From Micromonospora sp. RHAY321 (GTDB taxonomy: Bacteria; Actinomycetota; Actinomycetes; Mycobacteriales; Micromonosporaceae): a stretch of DNA of 64,000 bases. The notes below the pieces were generated by a model. That model was not told the DNA's origin. It saw only the letters and a list, made by a program, of their open reading frames with translations, and did not search any database. Each line of letters opens with the position of its first letter. Positions within the stretch are counted from its first letter, which is position 1. This document shows positions 10,019 through 19,322 of the stretch, piece after piece. Where the stretch lies: contig NZ_JAMHIW010000002.1 in the NCBI RefSeq assembly GCF_023896955.1, positions 682,001 through 746,000 of the forward strand, in the 5' to 3' direction. A program made the translations under genes and the position numbers.

Positions 10019-10876
10019 TCAGCCGCCGGTGGTCAGGATCGCCAGGATCACGGTACCGGCCACCGCCGCGTCCAGGACCCCGCACCACTCGGCGTAGCCG
10101 CGCGGCACCACCCGACCGCTGCGGTGGTGCACCAGGTCCCACATCCCGTGGGCCAGCCAGCCGAACGCCACCAGCCACGCGGCCGTTCGTCCGCCGGCCG
10201 CGACCGCCACCAGTGTCAGCGCGACCCAGGCGGCCAGGCCGAGCAGTTGGGTGGCGAGCACGCCCGTCCCGCGCAGCGTGCCGCGGACCACGCCGATCAG
10301 CAGGTAGCCGCCGGGAAGCACCAGCATCGTCCACGGGCTGACCACGCGCGGTTCGACCCACATGTCCGCGGTCATCAGCAGCGCCAACCCGGTCGGCCAG
10401 CGTCGGGCGAGCGCCACCACGGCCGGATGCCGACGCACCGACGCCGGTGCCTCGTGCCGGTGCCGCACCGCCACCAGCACCATCGCCGGCACCATCAGCA
10501 GGTGGCCGCCGAGCAGCAGCGCGTCGCCGTCCAGCAGGTCGGCCCAGAACGGCACGAGCAGCAGCAGGAACGGGACGTACATGGCGGCGGCCATCTCACC
10601 GACGGCCCCCCAGCGGTGCGCCCGGTAGCGCATCCACACCGTCATCCCGACGGTCATGTTCGTTGCCATCACCAGGGCGGCCACGTCCGGGCGGTCCAGT
10701 GGACCGGAGAACCCCAACGCGGCGCCGACGGCGTCCCACAGCGGGGCGAGCAGCAGCATGCCGGCGACCATGGCGAGCGCCATCTCGGCGAGGTGCCGCA
10801 GCAGGCGCCGCCCACCACCGGCCGACGGCGCGACCGGCGGTACGTCCCGGACATCATCGTTCGTCAGTGTCGTCAT
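10019..10876 (-). CDS. Multi-pass membrane protein, unknown function
   Basis: The product has 285 residues with about eight or nine hydrophobic segments, a short polar N-terminus (MTTLTNDDVRDVPP), and no motif I can assign. Conserved-looking polar positions inside helices include the NMTVGMTVWMRYR and GWLAHGMWDLVHHR stretches. I chose the ATG at 10876; an upstream in-frame start would add only a basic, unlikely leader. The gene is divergent from a histidine kinase at 11008 with 131 bp between them. It may be a target or sensor partner of that two-component system (inference). Confidence 0.75.
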   Translation of the reverse strand: MTTLTNDDVRDVPPVAPSAGGGRRLLRHLAEMALAMVAGMLLLAPLWDAVGAALGFSGPLDRPDVAALVMATNMTVGMTVWMRYRAHRWGAVGEMAAAMYVPFLLLLVPFWADLLDGDALLLGGHLLMVPAMVLVAVRHRHEAPASVRRHPAVVALARRWPTGLALLMTADMWVEPRVVSPWTMLVLPGGYLLIGVVRGTLRGTGVLATQLLGLAAWVALTLVAVAAGGRTAAWLVAFGWLAHGMWDLVHHRSGRVVPRGYAEWCGVLDAAVAGTVILAILTTGG

Positions 10877-11007
10877 GGAATTCACCGTGCCGGTCGGGCG
10901 CCGCCATTGGCAGGTTCGTCCGTCACCGGAAAACCGTGCGGAACGCACGGTCGAACCGTGACATCGCGCAGGGGCGGGCCTGGTGCGGGCGGTCCTAGGA
11001 TCGGTCC

Positions 11008-12162
11008 GTGGTCAGCGTGGTGGTGTCCCCGGCGGCGGACCGGCGGCTGCGTCGCGCCCGCCAGGCGACCCTGCTGTCGTTGGCCACCGGCATCTGGGCG
11101 AGCCTGCTCCTGCCCGCGGTCGGTCTGACCCGCGAGCCGGACCGGGTACGGGTGGCGCTCGGCGCCATCGGCATCCTGGCCTTCGCGGTGACGCAGACCG
11201 CCGTGCTGTACGCCGCCGTGACGCCGTGGCTCGACCAGCGCTGGCGGCGTCGCGCCCAGGTGGGCCTGGCCGGCGTCGCGGTGCTGACCGTTCCTCTGGT
11301 GGGTCCGGTGGCGGCCGGTGTCTGGCCCACCTGGGCGTGGCTGGGCGCATCGCTGATCGGCATCGCTCCGCTGCTGGTCCGGCCGCCGGCCGCGCTGGCG
11401 GTGGCCGCCGGCGTCCTGCTGGTGGCGGTGGGGGTGGCCGGCTGGACCGGCGGTTCCGTCGTGCACCACCTGGCCGTGACCGGCGGGGTCGGGGTGGCCG
11501 TCGCCGCCGTCAACGGGTTCCAGGTCTGGTTCTGGGACCTGCTCGTGCAGGCCCGGCAGGGTCAGGCCGCCCAGGCCCGGCTGGCCGCCGCCGAGGAGCG
11601 GCTGCGCTTCGCCCGCGACGTGCATGACGTGCTGGGACACAGCCTCACCGTGATCGCGGTGAAGGCCGAGCTCGCCGCCCGGCTGGCGCCGGTCGACCCG
11701 GAGCGGGCCGGCCGGGAGGCCACTGAGGTGCAGCGGCTCGCCGCCTCGGCGTTGACCGAGGTCCGCGAGACGGTGCACGGTTACCGCGCGGTCGACCTCG
11801 GCGAACAGTTGGCCGCCGTGGCGGAGGTGCTGCGCTCCTGCGGGGTGCGCTGCACCGTGCCGCCGCCGCCGGCCGACCTGCCGCAGCGCGTTGCCACCGA
11901 ACTGGCGGCGGTGCTGCGCGAGGCGGGGACGAACGTGCTGCGGCACAGCCGGGCCGACTGGTGCCGGATCCGCATCGACCGGGAGAGGGACGTGGTCAGG
12001 ATGACGGTGGCCAACGACGGCGCCGACGACCGGGGCCCGGACGCGCACAGCCACGGCCTGCGTGGGCTGGCCGACCGGCTGGCCGCCACCGGCGGGGAGC
12101 TGCGGGTCCACCGTGAGGACTCGGTGTTCACCCTGGAGGCCACCGTGCCGGTGATCGCGTGA
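11008..12162 (+). CDS. DesK-type sensor histidine kinase
   Basis: The membrane sensor kinase has 384 residues. The first 175 residues hold five or six transmembrane helices. A HisKA_3 dimerisation domain follows with RFARDVHDVLGHSLTVI (phospho-acceptor His206), then a HATPase domain with EAGTNVLRHS (N-box) and HGLRGLADRL (G-box). The GTG start at 11008 follows the divergent promoter region. The stop codon overlaps the start of the response regulator by 4 nt (GTGA), so the two are translationally coupled. The stimulus is unknown. Confidence 0.92.
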   Translation: MVSVVVSPAADRRLRRARQATLLSLATGIWASLLLPAVGLTREPDRVRVALGAIGILAFAVTQTAVLYAAVTPWLDQRWRRRAQVGLAGVAVLTVPLVGPVAAGVWPTWAWLGASLIGIAPLLVRPPAALAVAAGVLLVAVGVAGWTGGSVVHHLAVTGGVGVAVAAVNGFQVWFWDLLVQARQGQAAQARLAAAEERLRFARDVHDVLGHSLTVIAVKAELAARLAPVDPERAGREATEVQRLAASALTEVRETVHGYRAVDLGEQLAAVAEVLRSCGVRCTVPPPPADLPQRVATELAAVLREAGTNVLRHSRADWCRIRIDRERDVVRMTVANDGADDRGPDAHSHGLRGLADRLAATGGELRVHREDSVFTLEATVPVIA

Positions 12163-12764
12163 TCCGCGTCCTGCTCGCCGACGACGAGGAGCTGATGCGG
12201 GTCGCCGTGGCCGCGTTGCTGGGGCTGGAGCCGGACATCGAGGTGGTGGCCCAGGCCGCCGACGGCCGGGCGGCGGTCGACGCGACGCTGGCGCACCGCC
12301 CGGATGTGGCCGTGGTGGACCTGGAGATGCCGGGCCTGGACGGCATCGCCGTCGCCGCCGAGCTGACCCGGGCGCTGCCGACCTGTGCGGTGGTGGTGCT
12401 GACCGGGCACGGCCGCCCGGGTCACCTGCGGCAGGCGTTGACCGCCGGCGCACGGGGGTTCATCCCGAAGGGATCGCCCGGCGGCGCGCTCGCCGACGTG
12501 ATCCGCAGGGTGCACGGCGGCGGCCGGTACGTCGACCCGTCGCTGGCCGCCGACGCGCTGACGCTGCCAACGTGCCCGTTGACCCCCCGCGAGTTGGAGA
12601 CCCTGCGGCTGGCGGAGTTCGGCGCCCCGGTGGCGGTGATCGCACGCCGGGTGCACCTGTCGACCGGCACCGTGCGCAACCACCTCTCCGCCGCGGTGCA
12701 GAAGCTCGGCGCGGCCGACCGTGCCGAGGCGGTGCGCACCGCCCGCGACAACGGCTGGCTGTGA
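12159..12764 (+). CDS. NarL-family response regulator
   Basis: This partner of the upstream kinase has 201 residues. The receiver domain carries acidic DDE at 8-10, phospho-acceptor Asp54 (VAVVDLEMPG), Thr in VVLTGHG, and Lys in GFIPKGS. The C-terminal LuxR-type HTH is slightly short (LTPRELETLRLAEFGAPVAVIARRVHLSTGTVRNHLSAAVQKL). The GTG start overlaps the kinase stop. The target promoter could be its own or that of the divergent membrane protein at 10019-10876 (inference). Confidence 0.92.
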   Translation: MIRVLLADDEELMRVAVAALLGLEPDIEVVAQAADGRAAVDATLAHRPDVAVVDLEMPGLDGIAVAAELTRALPTCAVVVLTGHGRPGHLRQALTAGARGFIPKGSPGGALADVIRRVHGGGRYVDPSLAADALTLPTCPLTPRELETLRLAEFGAPVAVIARRVHLSTGTVRNHLSAAVQKLGAADRAEAVRTARDNGWL

Positions 12765-12839
12765 CGCCACCCCGCCCGGCGAGGATCGCGGGCTCGGTGC
12801 GGCCTCGTAGGCTCTCGGCACGTCGTCGAAGGGATTGCC

Positions 12840-13439
12840 GTGGAAGACCCGACGGGCATCGCAGCGTTGGCCGCGATCATGCCTGCAGATCACGGAGCGG
12901 ACGAGGAGATCGACTGGTCGACAGCAGAGGCTCGGTGGGGCACGTGGTTCCCGCGCGACTACATGGCCTTCATGTCCATCTACGGCGCCGGCTCGTTCGC
13001 CGGCGTCGGCATCCTCATGCCGTTGCCCAAGCCGTACATCCAGTGGGACCCCGGGACCTTCGAGGAGGAGACGGAGAACGCCCGGGACACCTGGGACATG
13101 CTGGGCGGTCAGGAAGGTCTCGACGTCGACCCGAAACACATCCTCGCGTGGGGCGTCACCTCGGGTGCCGACATTCTGTGCTGGCTGACCACCGACCCCG
13201 ACCCCGACCGGTGGCCCGTCCTGGTCTGCGGCCGACATACCCGCGACGACTTCACGCTCTTTCCCACGGGGATGGTCCAGTTCCTCCGCAGGCTGCTCCT
13301 GGACGAGTTCGAGCCCTACCCCCTCAGCATCGACCTGCGCGACGCCTCCCCGCGCTACGTGCACTGGCTCGAACGGCAGAAGCGCTGGAAGGCGGGCCTG
13401 GACCCCGACTCCGGGGTACCACGGTCAACCGGCCACTAG
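12840..13439 (+). CDS. SMI1/KNR4-domain protein
   Basis: This cytoplasmic protein of 199 residues resembles the SMI1/KNR4 (SUKH) fold. An acidic helix ends in a conserved tryptophan, followed by FPRDYMAFMSIYGAGSF, ILMPLPKPYI, and the WGVTSGADILCWLTTDPDPDRWPVLVCGR block. SUKH proteins often act as immunity partners of polymorphic toxins. Here no toxin gene lies beside it, so it may be an orphan immunity gene or have a housekeeping role. The GTG at 12840 gives the expected N-terminus. Confidence 0.75.
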   Translation: MEDPTGIAALAAIMPADHGADEEIDWSTAEARWGTWFPRDYMAFMSIYGAGSFAGVGILMPLPKPYIQWDPGTFEEETENARDTWDMLGGQEGLDVDPKHILAWGVTSGADILCWLTTDPDPDRWPVLVCGRHTRDDFTLFPTGMVQFLRRLLLDEFEPYPLSIDLRDASPRYVHWLERQKRWKAGLDPDSGVPRSTGH

Positions 13440-13511
13440 GTCTGCCGCGACCTGTCGTGTCTCGTGGCCACTGCCCGGTGTCACGGTCGGCGTTCCCGCT
13501 AGCGTGGGCGG

Positions 13512-14033
13512 GTGCGTACGGTGGAACTGGTCTGCTCGGGCGGTTTGGACGGCGAGGTCCGGGCGGTCTGGGACCGGTTGGCCGAGGCTGGTCTGCCCAG
13601 CCTGGCCCGCAACACCCATCCGACCAACCGGCCGCACCTGACCCTCGCGGCGGTGGACGAGTTCCCGCCCGGGGCTGAGCACCGCCTGGCCGAGCTGTTC
13701 GACGCCGCGCTCCCGGTGCCGGTCACGCTCGACCGCGTCGTCGTCCTCGACGGCAGTGCGCCGTTGGTCTGGCTCGTGCGACCCACGCCGGTGCTGACCG
13801 CGCTGCACGCCGCGGCCTGGGACGTGCTCGCCGACGCCGCCGGGCATCGTCCGTGGCACGCGCCGGGGGCGTGGGTGCCGCACCTGAGCCTGGCGCTGCG
13901 GTTCCGCAACGCGGACCTGCGGCTGGCCCGGGCGGTCGCCGGCGGTCAGCGGCCGACGGGTGCGTTCGTCGCGGCTCGCAGCTACGACGGCACGGCCCGG
14001 TCGGTGACGCCGCTGACCGGTCAGCGGCCCTGA
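13512..14033 (+). CDS. 2H phosphoesterase / 2'-5' RNA ligase-like protein
   Basis: This protein of 173 residues belongs to the 2H phosphoesterase superfamily (LigT/ThpR type). It carries the two diagnostic HxT/Sx motifs: HLTL at 42-45 and HLSL at 124-127, spaced as expected for a two-lobed active site. Family members hydrolyse 2',3'-cyclic phosphates or related bonds on RNA or nucleotides; the substrate here is unknown. The GTG start at 13512 gives MRTVELVCSGGLDG. The gene is isolated, and a weak hairpin (GAGCCTC/GAGGCTC, 14097-14119) lies downstream. Confidence 0.8.
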   Translation: MRTVELVCSGGLDGEVRAVWDRLAEAGLPSLARNTHPTNRPHLTLAAVDEFPPGAEHRLAELFDAALPVPVTLDRVVVLDGSAPLVWLVRPTPVLTALHAAAWDVLADAAGHRPWHAPGAWVPHLSLALRFRNADLRLARAVAGGQRPTGAFVAARSYDGTARSVTPLTGQRP

Positions 14034-14146
14034 CATCCCGCGGCCCGTCCCATTCCCCTCAGCGGCTCGCGGAGATCTCCGAAGAGCTGCCCGACTGAGC
14101 CTCTCCCATGTCGAGGCTCAGCCAGGAACAGCAGGGACGACGATGG

Positions 14147-14833
14147 TCAGTTGCTGCCCCCACCGCCATCGCCGCCTCCGCCGTCGCCCCCGCCACTCAA
14201 CTCGCCGCCACCACCACCGCCTGCACCGCCGGCGTAGCCGTGGCGGCCGTCGTTGAAGGGGAGATCGCCGCGAATGCCGCGTGGCTTGGGCCGCTTGCCC
14301 CACCCTCCGAGGTGTTGCAGGCAGACCAGGCCGGTACCCGGGAAGCATTCGCCACGCCCTCCGCAGTCGGCCAGGTAGCGGTTGCCATCTCGGATGCGGA
14401 GCTCCTGGTCCACCCGGAACAGCAATGGGAGACCGGTTGGGCCGCAATCCTCGTCCCGGCGGCCACAGCTCAGAGTGGCCAGCAGCAGAGGGTTGCGATT
14501 GACGGTGCCGGCGCTCGTCGCAGACCTCGGCTGGTGGTGCAGAAGGCGCCCGAACGCGGCGTCGCAGAAGGTGGCGTAGTCCCGCGCGTGCAGGGTCAGC
14601 TCCTGCCATAGATCGTCCACGACCACCGACGGCATCGAGAGCTTCGCGCTGGAGTGGCGGACGACGAGCCTGAACCACTGGCGGGTCGCGGCTTCGACCA
14701 GACGGATGTCGTCGCCGCTGAGATGGGAATGCTGATTCAGGAGACGTTCACGCCCGCTGGCAGGAAACTGCAGGTCGTCAACAGCGTGAAGTCGGTGAGC
14801 GGCGCGATCGTTCCGGAGCCTCGTCCAGATCAT
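14147..14833 (-). CDS. GRDP-like protein with glycine-rich C-terminus
   Basis: The central part (about 45-105) reads like the glycine-rich-domain-protein-like (GRDP-like) family: EAATRQWFRLVVRHSSAKLS, then VVVDDLWQELTLHARDYATFC and AFGRLLHHQP. Several Cys pairs follow, then a tail of about 35 residues that is almost pure Gly/Asp/Ser. The family usually has a His after the Trp (LWH); here it is Gln. Function is unknown. The ATG at 14833 is the only good start in the frame. The encoded length is 228 residues. It is convergent with the phosphoesterase gene. Confidence 0.65.
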   Translation of the reverse strand: MIWTRLRNDRAAHRLHAVDDLQFPASGRERLLNQHSHLSGDDIRLVEAATRQWFRLVVRHSSAKLSMPSVVVDDLWQELTLHARDYATFCDAAFGRLLHHQPRSATSAGTVNRNPLLLATLSCGRRDEDCGPTGLPLLFRVDQELRIRDGNRYLADCGGRGECFPGTGLVCLQHLGGWGKRPKPRGIRGDLPFNDGRHGYAGGAGGGGGGELSGGGDGGGGDGGGGSN

Positions 14834-14987
14834 ACGGCTACTTCTATCCGCCCGGCGTGCGAGCGCTAGGGCCCCGACTCGCCACAGTGGCGTCGCGGCC
14901 CCTTCAGAGTACGGCCGCCGGCAAGCACGGCACTCGACGCCGACAGGTGCCGGCCCCGCCGGCCTGATCCCCGGGGCGACGTCGCCG

Positions 14988-15024
14988 GCCCGGGGCCTCC
15001 GTCCATGCGGCGGAGCCCCCGGGC
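14988..15024 (-). terminator. Hairpin downstream of the GH43 gene
   Basis: GCCCGGGGCCTCCG (14988-15001) pairs with CGGAGCCCCCGGGC (15011-15024), leaving one mismatch. It lies 18 bp past the stop of the leftward glycosidase gene. Confidence 0.6.
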
Positions 15025-15042
15025 TTCTGTTCGTCGACGGCC

Positions 15043-17264
15043 TCAGCGGTAGAAGCGCAGGTAGTCGAACCCGGCCGTCACCGGCGGCTCGGCGCCGCCG
15101 TGCGCGACCAGCCCGATCCGGGGAGTCGTGTCGGCCGGGAAGGTCCACACCGCACCCCAGGTCCAGCTGCGGCCGTCGCGGCTGGAGCCCGCCCGGAACT
15201 CGTGCTCCCCGGTGACCGGGTCGACGTGGTGCGCCAGGCGCAGCCACGTGGTGGTGGCCGGCGTGCCGACGATGCTGCCGCCGTAGACCGGCTGGCCGGC
15301 GAAGGGCACCTCGTAGCCGTACTCCACCTGCCGGGTGTTCCAGATCGCCACCTGGGCCAACCGGGCGAACCGGTCGTCGTCCACGTAGGCGACCAGCCCG
15401 GCCTGCTGGTAGTTGCGGACCGTCTCCTCGCCCAGATCCAGCGTCACCTTCGTTTCGACGATGTAGTCGCCGCGCGGCGCGTCGCGCAGCAACACCCCCG
15501 CGGTGTTTCCGGTGCCGGTCAGGTCGGCGGCCTGCACCGGCCACCGCAGCTCACCGCCGGCGACGCTGACCGCCGGATCCTCGCGCACCCACCGCCAGTC
15601 GCCGTCGATCCCGTCGCTGAACTCGTCGGAGTACGCCGGCAGCACCGCGCCGGCCCTGGGCTCGGGTACCGCCCGCCTCGCCGGCTGGTACAGCCGGGCG
15701 ACGCTGACGTTGTCGAACTCGGCCGGGCCACCCGACGCGGTCAACCCGGGTCGGCCGGCGGCCGGGCGGTCCAGCCGCAGCGACACCACGGCGAGCTGGT
15801 CACCGAGCCGGGCCTGGCTCAACTCGGCGACCAGGTTCCGGCCGCGTACCTCGACGGCCAGGTTGTGCCGGTCGGCCGGCGCGAAGCCGGCCGGCAGCGG
15901 CGCGCTGGCACGCCGGTCGCCGTCGCGGGCGACCAGCCGGCCGGCGGCCGCGTCCACCCGCACCTCGACCCGGTCGCCGAGGGTGATTCCGGCGGCGGCC
16001 GCGCCGGTCAGCCGCAGGTCGGCCTCCGCGCGGACGTCGCCGCCCACGTTGGTACGGCTGGTCAGCGCGCCGGTGCCGGTGAGTCGGCCGTCGGCGACCC
16101 GCCAGTCGCCGGAGGCGCGTCGCCAACCGGCGAGCCCGGCGGTGTCGAACCGGTCGTCGATCCGGCCGGTGGTCACCGGTGCAGGCCGGGTGCCCTCGGA
16201 CGGGCCGGCGCCGGCGTTCACCGTGGGCCAGCCGTCGATCCAGTCCAGTCGGTCCAGCAGCATCGGCCGCTCGTTGATGCCGAACGCCTCGTCCAGGTAC
16301 GGGTCGGCCCGGTCGATGGCGTGGTAGACGATCCAGTCCTGCCCGGACAGGTCGGTGAGGAACCCGTTGTGCCCGGTGCCGATCCACCGGTTGCCGTTCT
16401 GGGTGAGCACCGGCGTGCCGCCGGCCCGGGACGCGGTCAGCGCCACGCCGTCGCGGTCGGTGAACGGGCCGCGCGGGCCGCGGGCGCGTCCGACCTGGAC
16501 GGAGTAGCCGGTGGCCGGGCCGGCGCAGCAGTTCGCGGTGGAGGCGAACAGGTAGTACCAACCGTCGTGGCGCAGCACGTAGCTGCCCTCGAACTTGTTG
16601 TCGACGGCCACCAGGGTCGGCGTGCCGACCGCGGTCAATCCGTCGGGGCTCAGTTCGGTGACCGAGATGCCGCCGTAGTAGCTGCCGTAGTAGAGGTAGC
16701 CGCGACCGTCGACGTCGGTGAACTGGCTCGGGTCGATCGTCCACAGGTAACCGCCACCGCCGCCGGGGCGCGGGGCGACGACCGGCTGCTCGGTGAAGGT
16801 CCACGGCCCGGTCGGGCTGGGGGCGGTGGCCGCGCCGATGGCGTAGTCGCTGCCCTCGGTGGAGACGGTGGTGTCGGTGACCGTCATGTACATGACCCAC
16901 CGGTCGCCGAGGCGGCGCACGTCCGGCGCCCAGTACGCGGCGCCGGGTGTCGCGTACGGCGGGCGCTGGTCGGGGCCGAACGCGTCACCGACGTAGGTCC
17001 AGTCGACCAGGTCGGCCGAGCGGGCCATGGGCACCCGGTGGAACTCGCGCTCGCCCTCGCGCAGCGGGTGGTGCCGTAGGCGTACCAGAGGCCGTCGTCA
17101 CCGCGGACGATGACCGGGTCGGCGAAGGTGTCGCCGACGGCGGCGGAGATCGGGTTGCGGTAGCGGGACGGGCCGTCGGAACCTGCGGCGGGCGCGGACA
17201 CGATCGCGGTCAAGACCAGACCGAGCGCGGCGGCGAGCGCGCCGCCACGGCGGAGATGTCGCAT
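15043..17264 (-). pseudogene. Secreted GH43-family glycosidase, interrupted by a -1 frameshift
   Basis: The start at 17264 (GAGGCAGG upstream) encodes a Sec signal peptide and the beginning of a five-bladed GH43 domain with the catalytic base in DTFADPVIVRGDD. The frame breaks after YAYGTT, near 17065-17072 at a C-rich run. It resumes in the next frame with PLREGEREFHRVPMARSADLVDW. The rest is intact: YWAPDV (pKa-tuning Asp), KFEGSYVLRHDGWYYLF (likely acid Glu), and a long C-terminal part with beta-sandwich and DUF1349-like modules ending FDYLRFYR. GH43 enzymes cleave arabinose/xylose polymers. Adding one base restores a reading frame of 740 codons. It may be a sequencing error or a young pseudogene. 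Confidence 0.85.
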
Positions 17265-17305
17265 GTGGACCTGCCTCGGGGAGTGGGCGGTGTGTGTCCT
17301 CGTTC

Positions 17306-17331
17306 TTACAACGTTGGATACAACGTTGTAA
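17306..17331. promoter_or_regulatory. Double LacI-like operator upstream of the GH43 gene
   Basis: Two ACAACGTT cores with central CG, TTACAACGTTG and ACAACGTTGTAA, sit 14 bp apart. The whole 26-bp block is itself palindromic at 24 of 26 positions. Palindromes with a central CG are typical of LacI-family sugar repressors. The block lies 42-67 bp upstream of the glycosidase start and would overlap its promoter. The divergent ArsR-type gene starts 92 bp away and could be affected too. Confidence 0.7.
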
Positions 17332-17423
17332 AGAGCTGGACCTCCCACCCGGGACATTGGCCAACGCCGCAGGCGGGCCGGCCCGCCTGCCGGTGCGGCG
17401 CTGGTCGGGGCGATGATGGGGCG

Positions 17424-18164
17424 ATGAGCGCTGTCACCGAGGGCCGGGGGATGGCCGAGCTGGCCGCCCTGTTGGCCGACGGCACCCGGGCCGGCATCTG
17501 CCTCGCGCTGCTCGACGGCCGGGCCTGGACGGCCGGCGAGCTGGCCCGGCGGGCCGGGGTCGCGCCGTCCACCGCCAGCGACCACCTCACCCGGCTCGTC
17601 CGGGGCGGGTTGCTGGTCGAGGAACGGCAGGGCCGGCACCGCTACCTGCGGCTGGCCGGGCCGTCGGTGGCGCAGTTGATCGAGGGCCTGGCCGGGCACG
17701 CCCCGGCCCCACCCGCGCCGACCGGGTCGCTGCGCGCCGCCACCGCCGGTGCCGCCCTGGCGTACGCCCGGACCTGCTACGACCACCTCGCCGGACGGTT
17801 GGGTGTGCTGATGTACGACGCGTTGCTGGCCCACGGGCGGCTGGACCGGGCCAGCGGTCTGACGGTGACCCCCGACGGGTGGGCGTGGGCGGCGGGGCTG
17901 GGCGTACCGGTGGACGTGCTGCGTGCCGCGCGACGACCGGTGGTCCGCGACTGCCTGGACTGGACCGAGCGCAGGTCGCACCTGGCCGGGGCACTGGGCG
18001 CGGCAGTCTGCCGTCGCTTCGCCGAGCTGGGCTGGACCGCCCCGGGGGCCGGCCGCGCGGTCCGCCTCACCCCGACCGGCAGATCCGCCCTCGCCACGAA
18101 CCTGAACATCCCCGAACACGCCCTCACCCCCGCTTCACCCCCGGCGACCAGCGGCCGCGCCTGA
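17424..18164 (+). CDS. ArsR-type winged-helix transcriptional regulator
   Basis: This regulator has 246 residues. Residues 10-75 form an ArsR-like winged helix: LLADGTRAGICLALLDGRAWTAGELARRAGVAPSTASDHLTRLV, with the wing EERQGRHRYLRLAG. The longer C-terminal half (about 95-220) looks like the extra domain of ArsR proteins that act on small organic ligands rather than metals; there is no cysteine metal-site motif in the recognition helix. It is divergent from the GH43 gene. Its target is unknown. Confidence 0.85.
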   Translation: MSAVTEGRGMAELAALLADGTRAGICLALLDGRAWTAGELARRAGVAPSTASDHLTRLVRGGLLVEERQGRHRYLRLAGPSVAQLIEGLAGHAPAPPAPTGSLRAATAGAALAYARTCYDHLAGRLGVLMYDALLAHGRLDRASGLTVTPDGWAWAAGLGVPVDVLRAARRPVVRDCLDWTERRSHLAGALGAAVCRRFAELGWTAPGAGRAVRLTPTGRSALATNLNIPEHALTPASPPATSGRA

Positions 18165-18248
18165 CTGCCACACCGCCCACCGTGCCGCTGGGGCTGAGGG
18201 CGCGACAGTTCGGTGGGGGGCGAAGGGTTCCGGTTCTACGGTCTGGCG

Positions 18249-19322
18249 GTGACCGATTCCTGGCCTCTTGTTCCGCCCGCAGCCGGAGTACCGGCCTGTG
18301 GTCCGCCCACGCTCGGACCTGACGGCGCCTGGTGGGTGACGCGGCATGCCGACGTTCGGGCTGCGCTGTGTCACCCGGACCTGCACGTACCGGCCGTCGG
18401 CACCGGGCCACCCGGCACCCTCGCGTGGCTGCGTGCCACGGTCAGCCGGTTCAGCCCACCCGGGCTGCACGCCGAGCGGCGGTCGATCGGCGTGACCGCG
18501 CTGGCCGCGCTGGACCCGGACGACCTGCGCGACGAGGCGTCCCGGATGACCGCCGCCGCCCTGGACCGGGCCGGTGGACGCCTCGACGTCATGCGCGGAC
18601 TGGCCAGGCCGGTGCCGCTGCGGGTGCTGGCCGGCCGGCTCGGCCTCACCGACCCGGTCGCCGCCGGGACGGCGGTCGGCGCGGTGGCCGCCGCGTACCA
18701 CCCGGGGGTCGACCCGTCGCTGGTGCGGCGGGCCGACCGGGCGGTGGAGACGCTGCTGGCGCTCTGCCCACCGGCCCGGCCGGAGGTACGGGCGAACCTG
18801 GCCGGCCTGCTGGTCCAGGCCTGTGACGCCACCGCCGGCCTGATCGGCGCCGCCGCACACCACCTGCTCCCGCTGGCCGGCGACCGCGAGGCCGACGCCC
18901 CGCCGGGCGGGAAGCGACCGGTGGACCCACCGGCCCGGGGGGAGACGGCCGACCTGCTGGCCGAGGTATTGCGACTCGACCCGCCGGTCTGGGCCACCCG
19001 TCGGGTCACCGCCGCCGGGGTACGGCTCAGCGGACAGGACCTGCCGCCCGGCAGCCCCGTGCTGCTGCGGTTCGACGCCGCGAACCGCGATCCGCGCGCG
19101 TTCGCCGATCCGGAGGCGTTCCGGCCCGACCGGCCCGGCGCAGGGCTGCTGACCTTCGGCGCGGGGGAGCGGGGCTGCCCCGGCGACCGGCACGCACTGG
19201 CCCTGGCCACCGGGGTGCTCGACGTGCTGCGCCGCCGCTGCCGGCGTACCCCCGGCGACCTGCGCCACGAACCGCACCCGACCCTGCGCGTCCCGACGAC
19301 CCTGGAGGTGACCGTCCGATGA
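18249..19322 (+). CDS. Cytochrome P450-like protein
   Basis: The protein of 357 residues is shorter than a typical P450 (about 400). It keeps the K-helix ExxR (EVLRLDPP), an FRPDRP stretch, and the haem-binding loop FGAGERGCPGD with the axial cysteine. The I-helix is poorly conserved: CDATAGLIGAA lacks the usual acid-threonine pair. Activity may therefore differ from classical oxygen activation. The start is uncertain (GTG at 18249 or 18213). Its stop overlaps the next gene by 4 nt, so it is coupled to the PEP-mutase-like gene. Confidence 0.8.
   Translation: MTDSWPLVPPAAGVPACGPPTLGPDGAWWVTRHADVRAALCHPDLHVPAVGTGPPGTLAWLRATVSRFSPPGLHAERRSIGVTALAALDPDDLRDEASRMTAAALDRAGGRLDVMRGLARPVPLRVLAGRLGLTDPVAAGTAVGAVAAAYHPGVDPSLVRRADRAVETLLALCPPARPEVRANLAGLLVQACDATAGLIGAAAHHLLPLAGDREADAPPGGKRPVDPPARGETADLLAEVLRLDPPVWATRRVTAAGVRLSGQDLPPGSPVLLRFDAANRDPRAFADPEAFRPDRPGAGLLTFGAGERGCPGDRHALALATGVLDVLRRRCRRTPGDLRHEPHPTLRVPTTLEVTVR

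Noticed and set aside
15100..17079. Long rightward open frame across the GH43 gene
   Set aside because: GH43 motifs lie on the other strand; this frame is Gly/Val/Arg-rich shadow.
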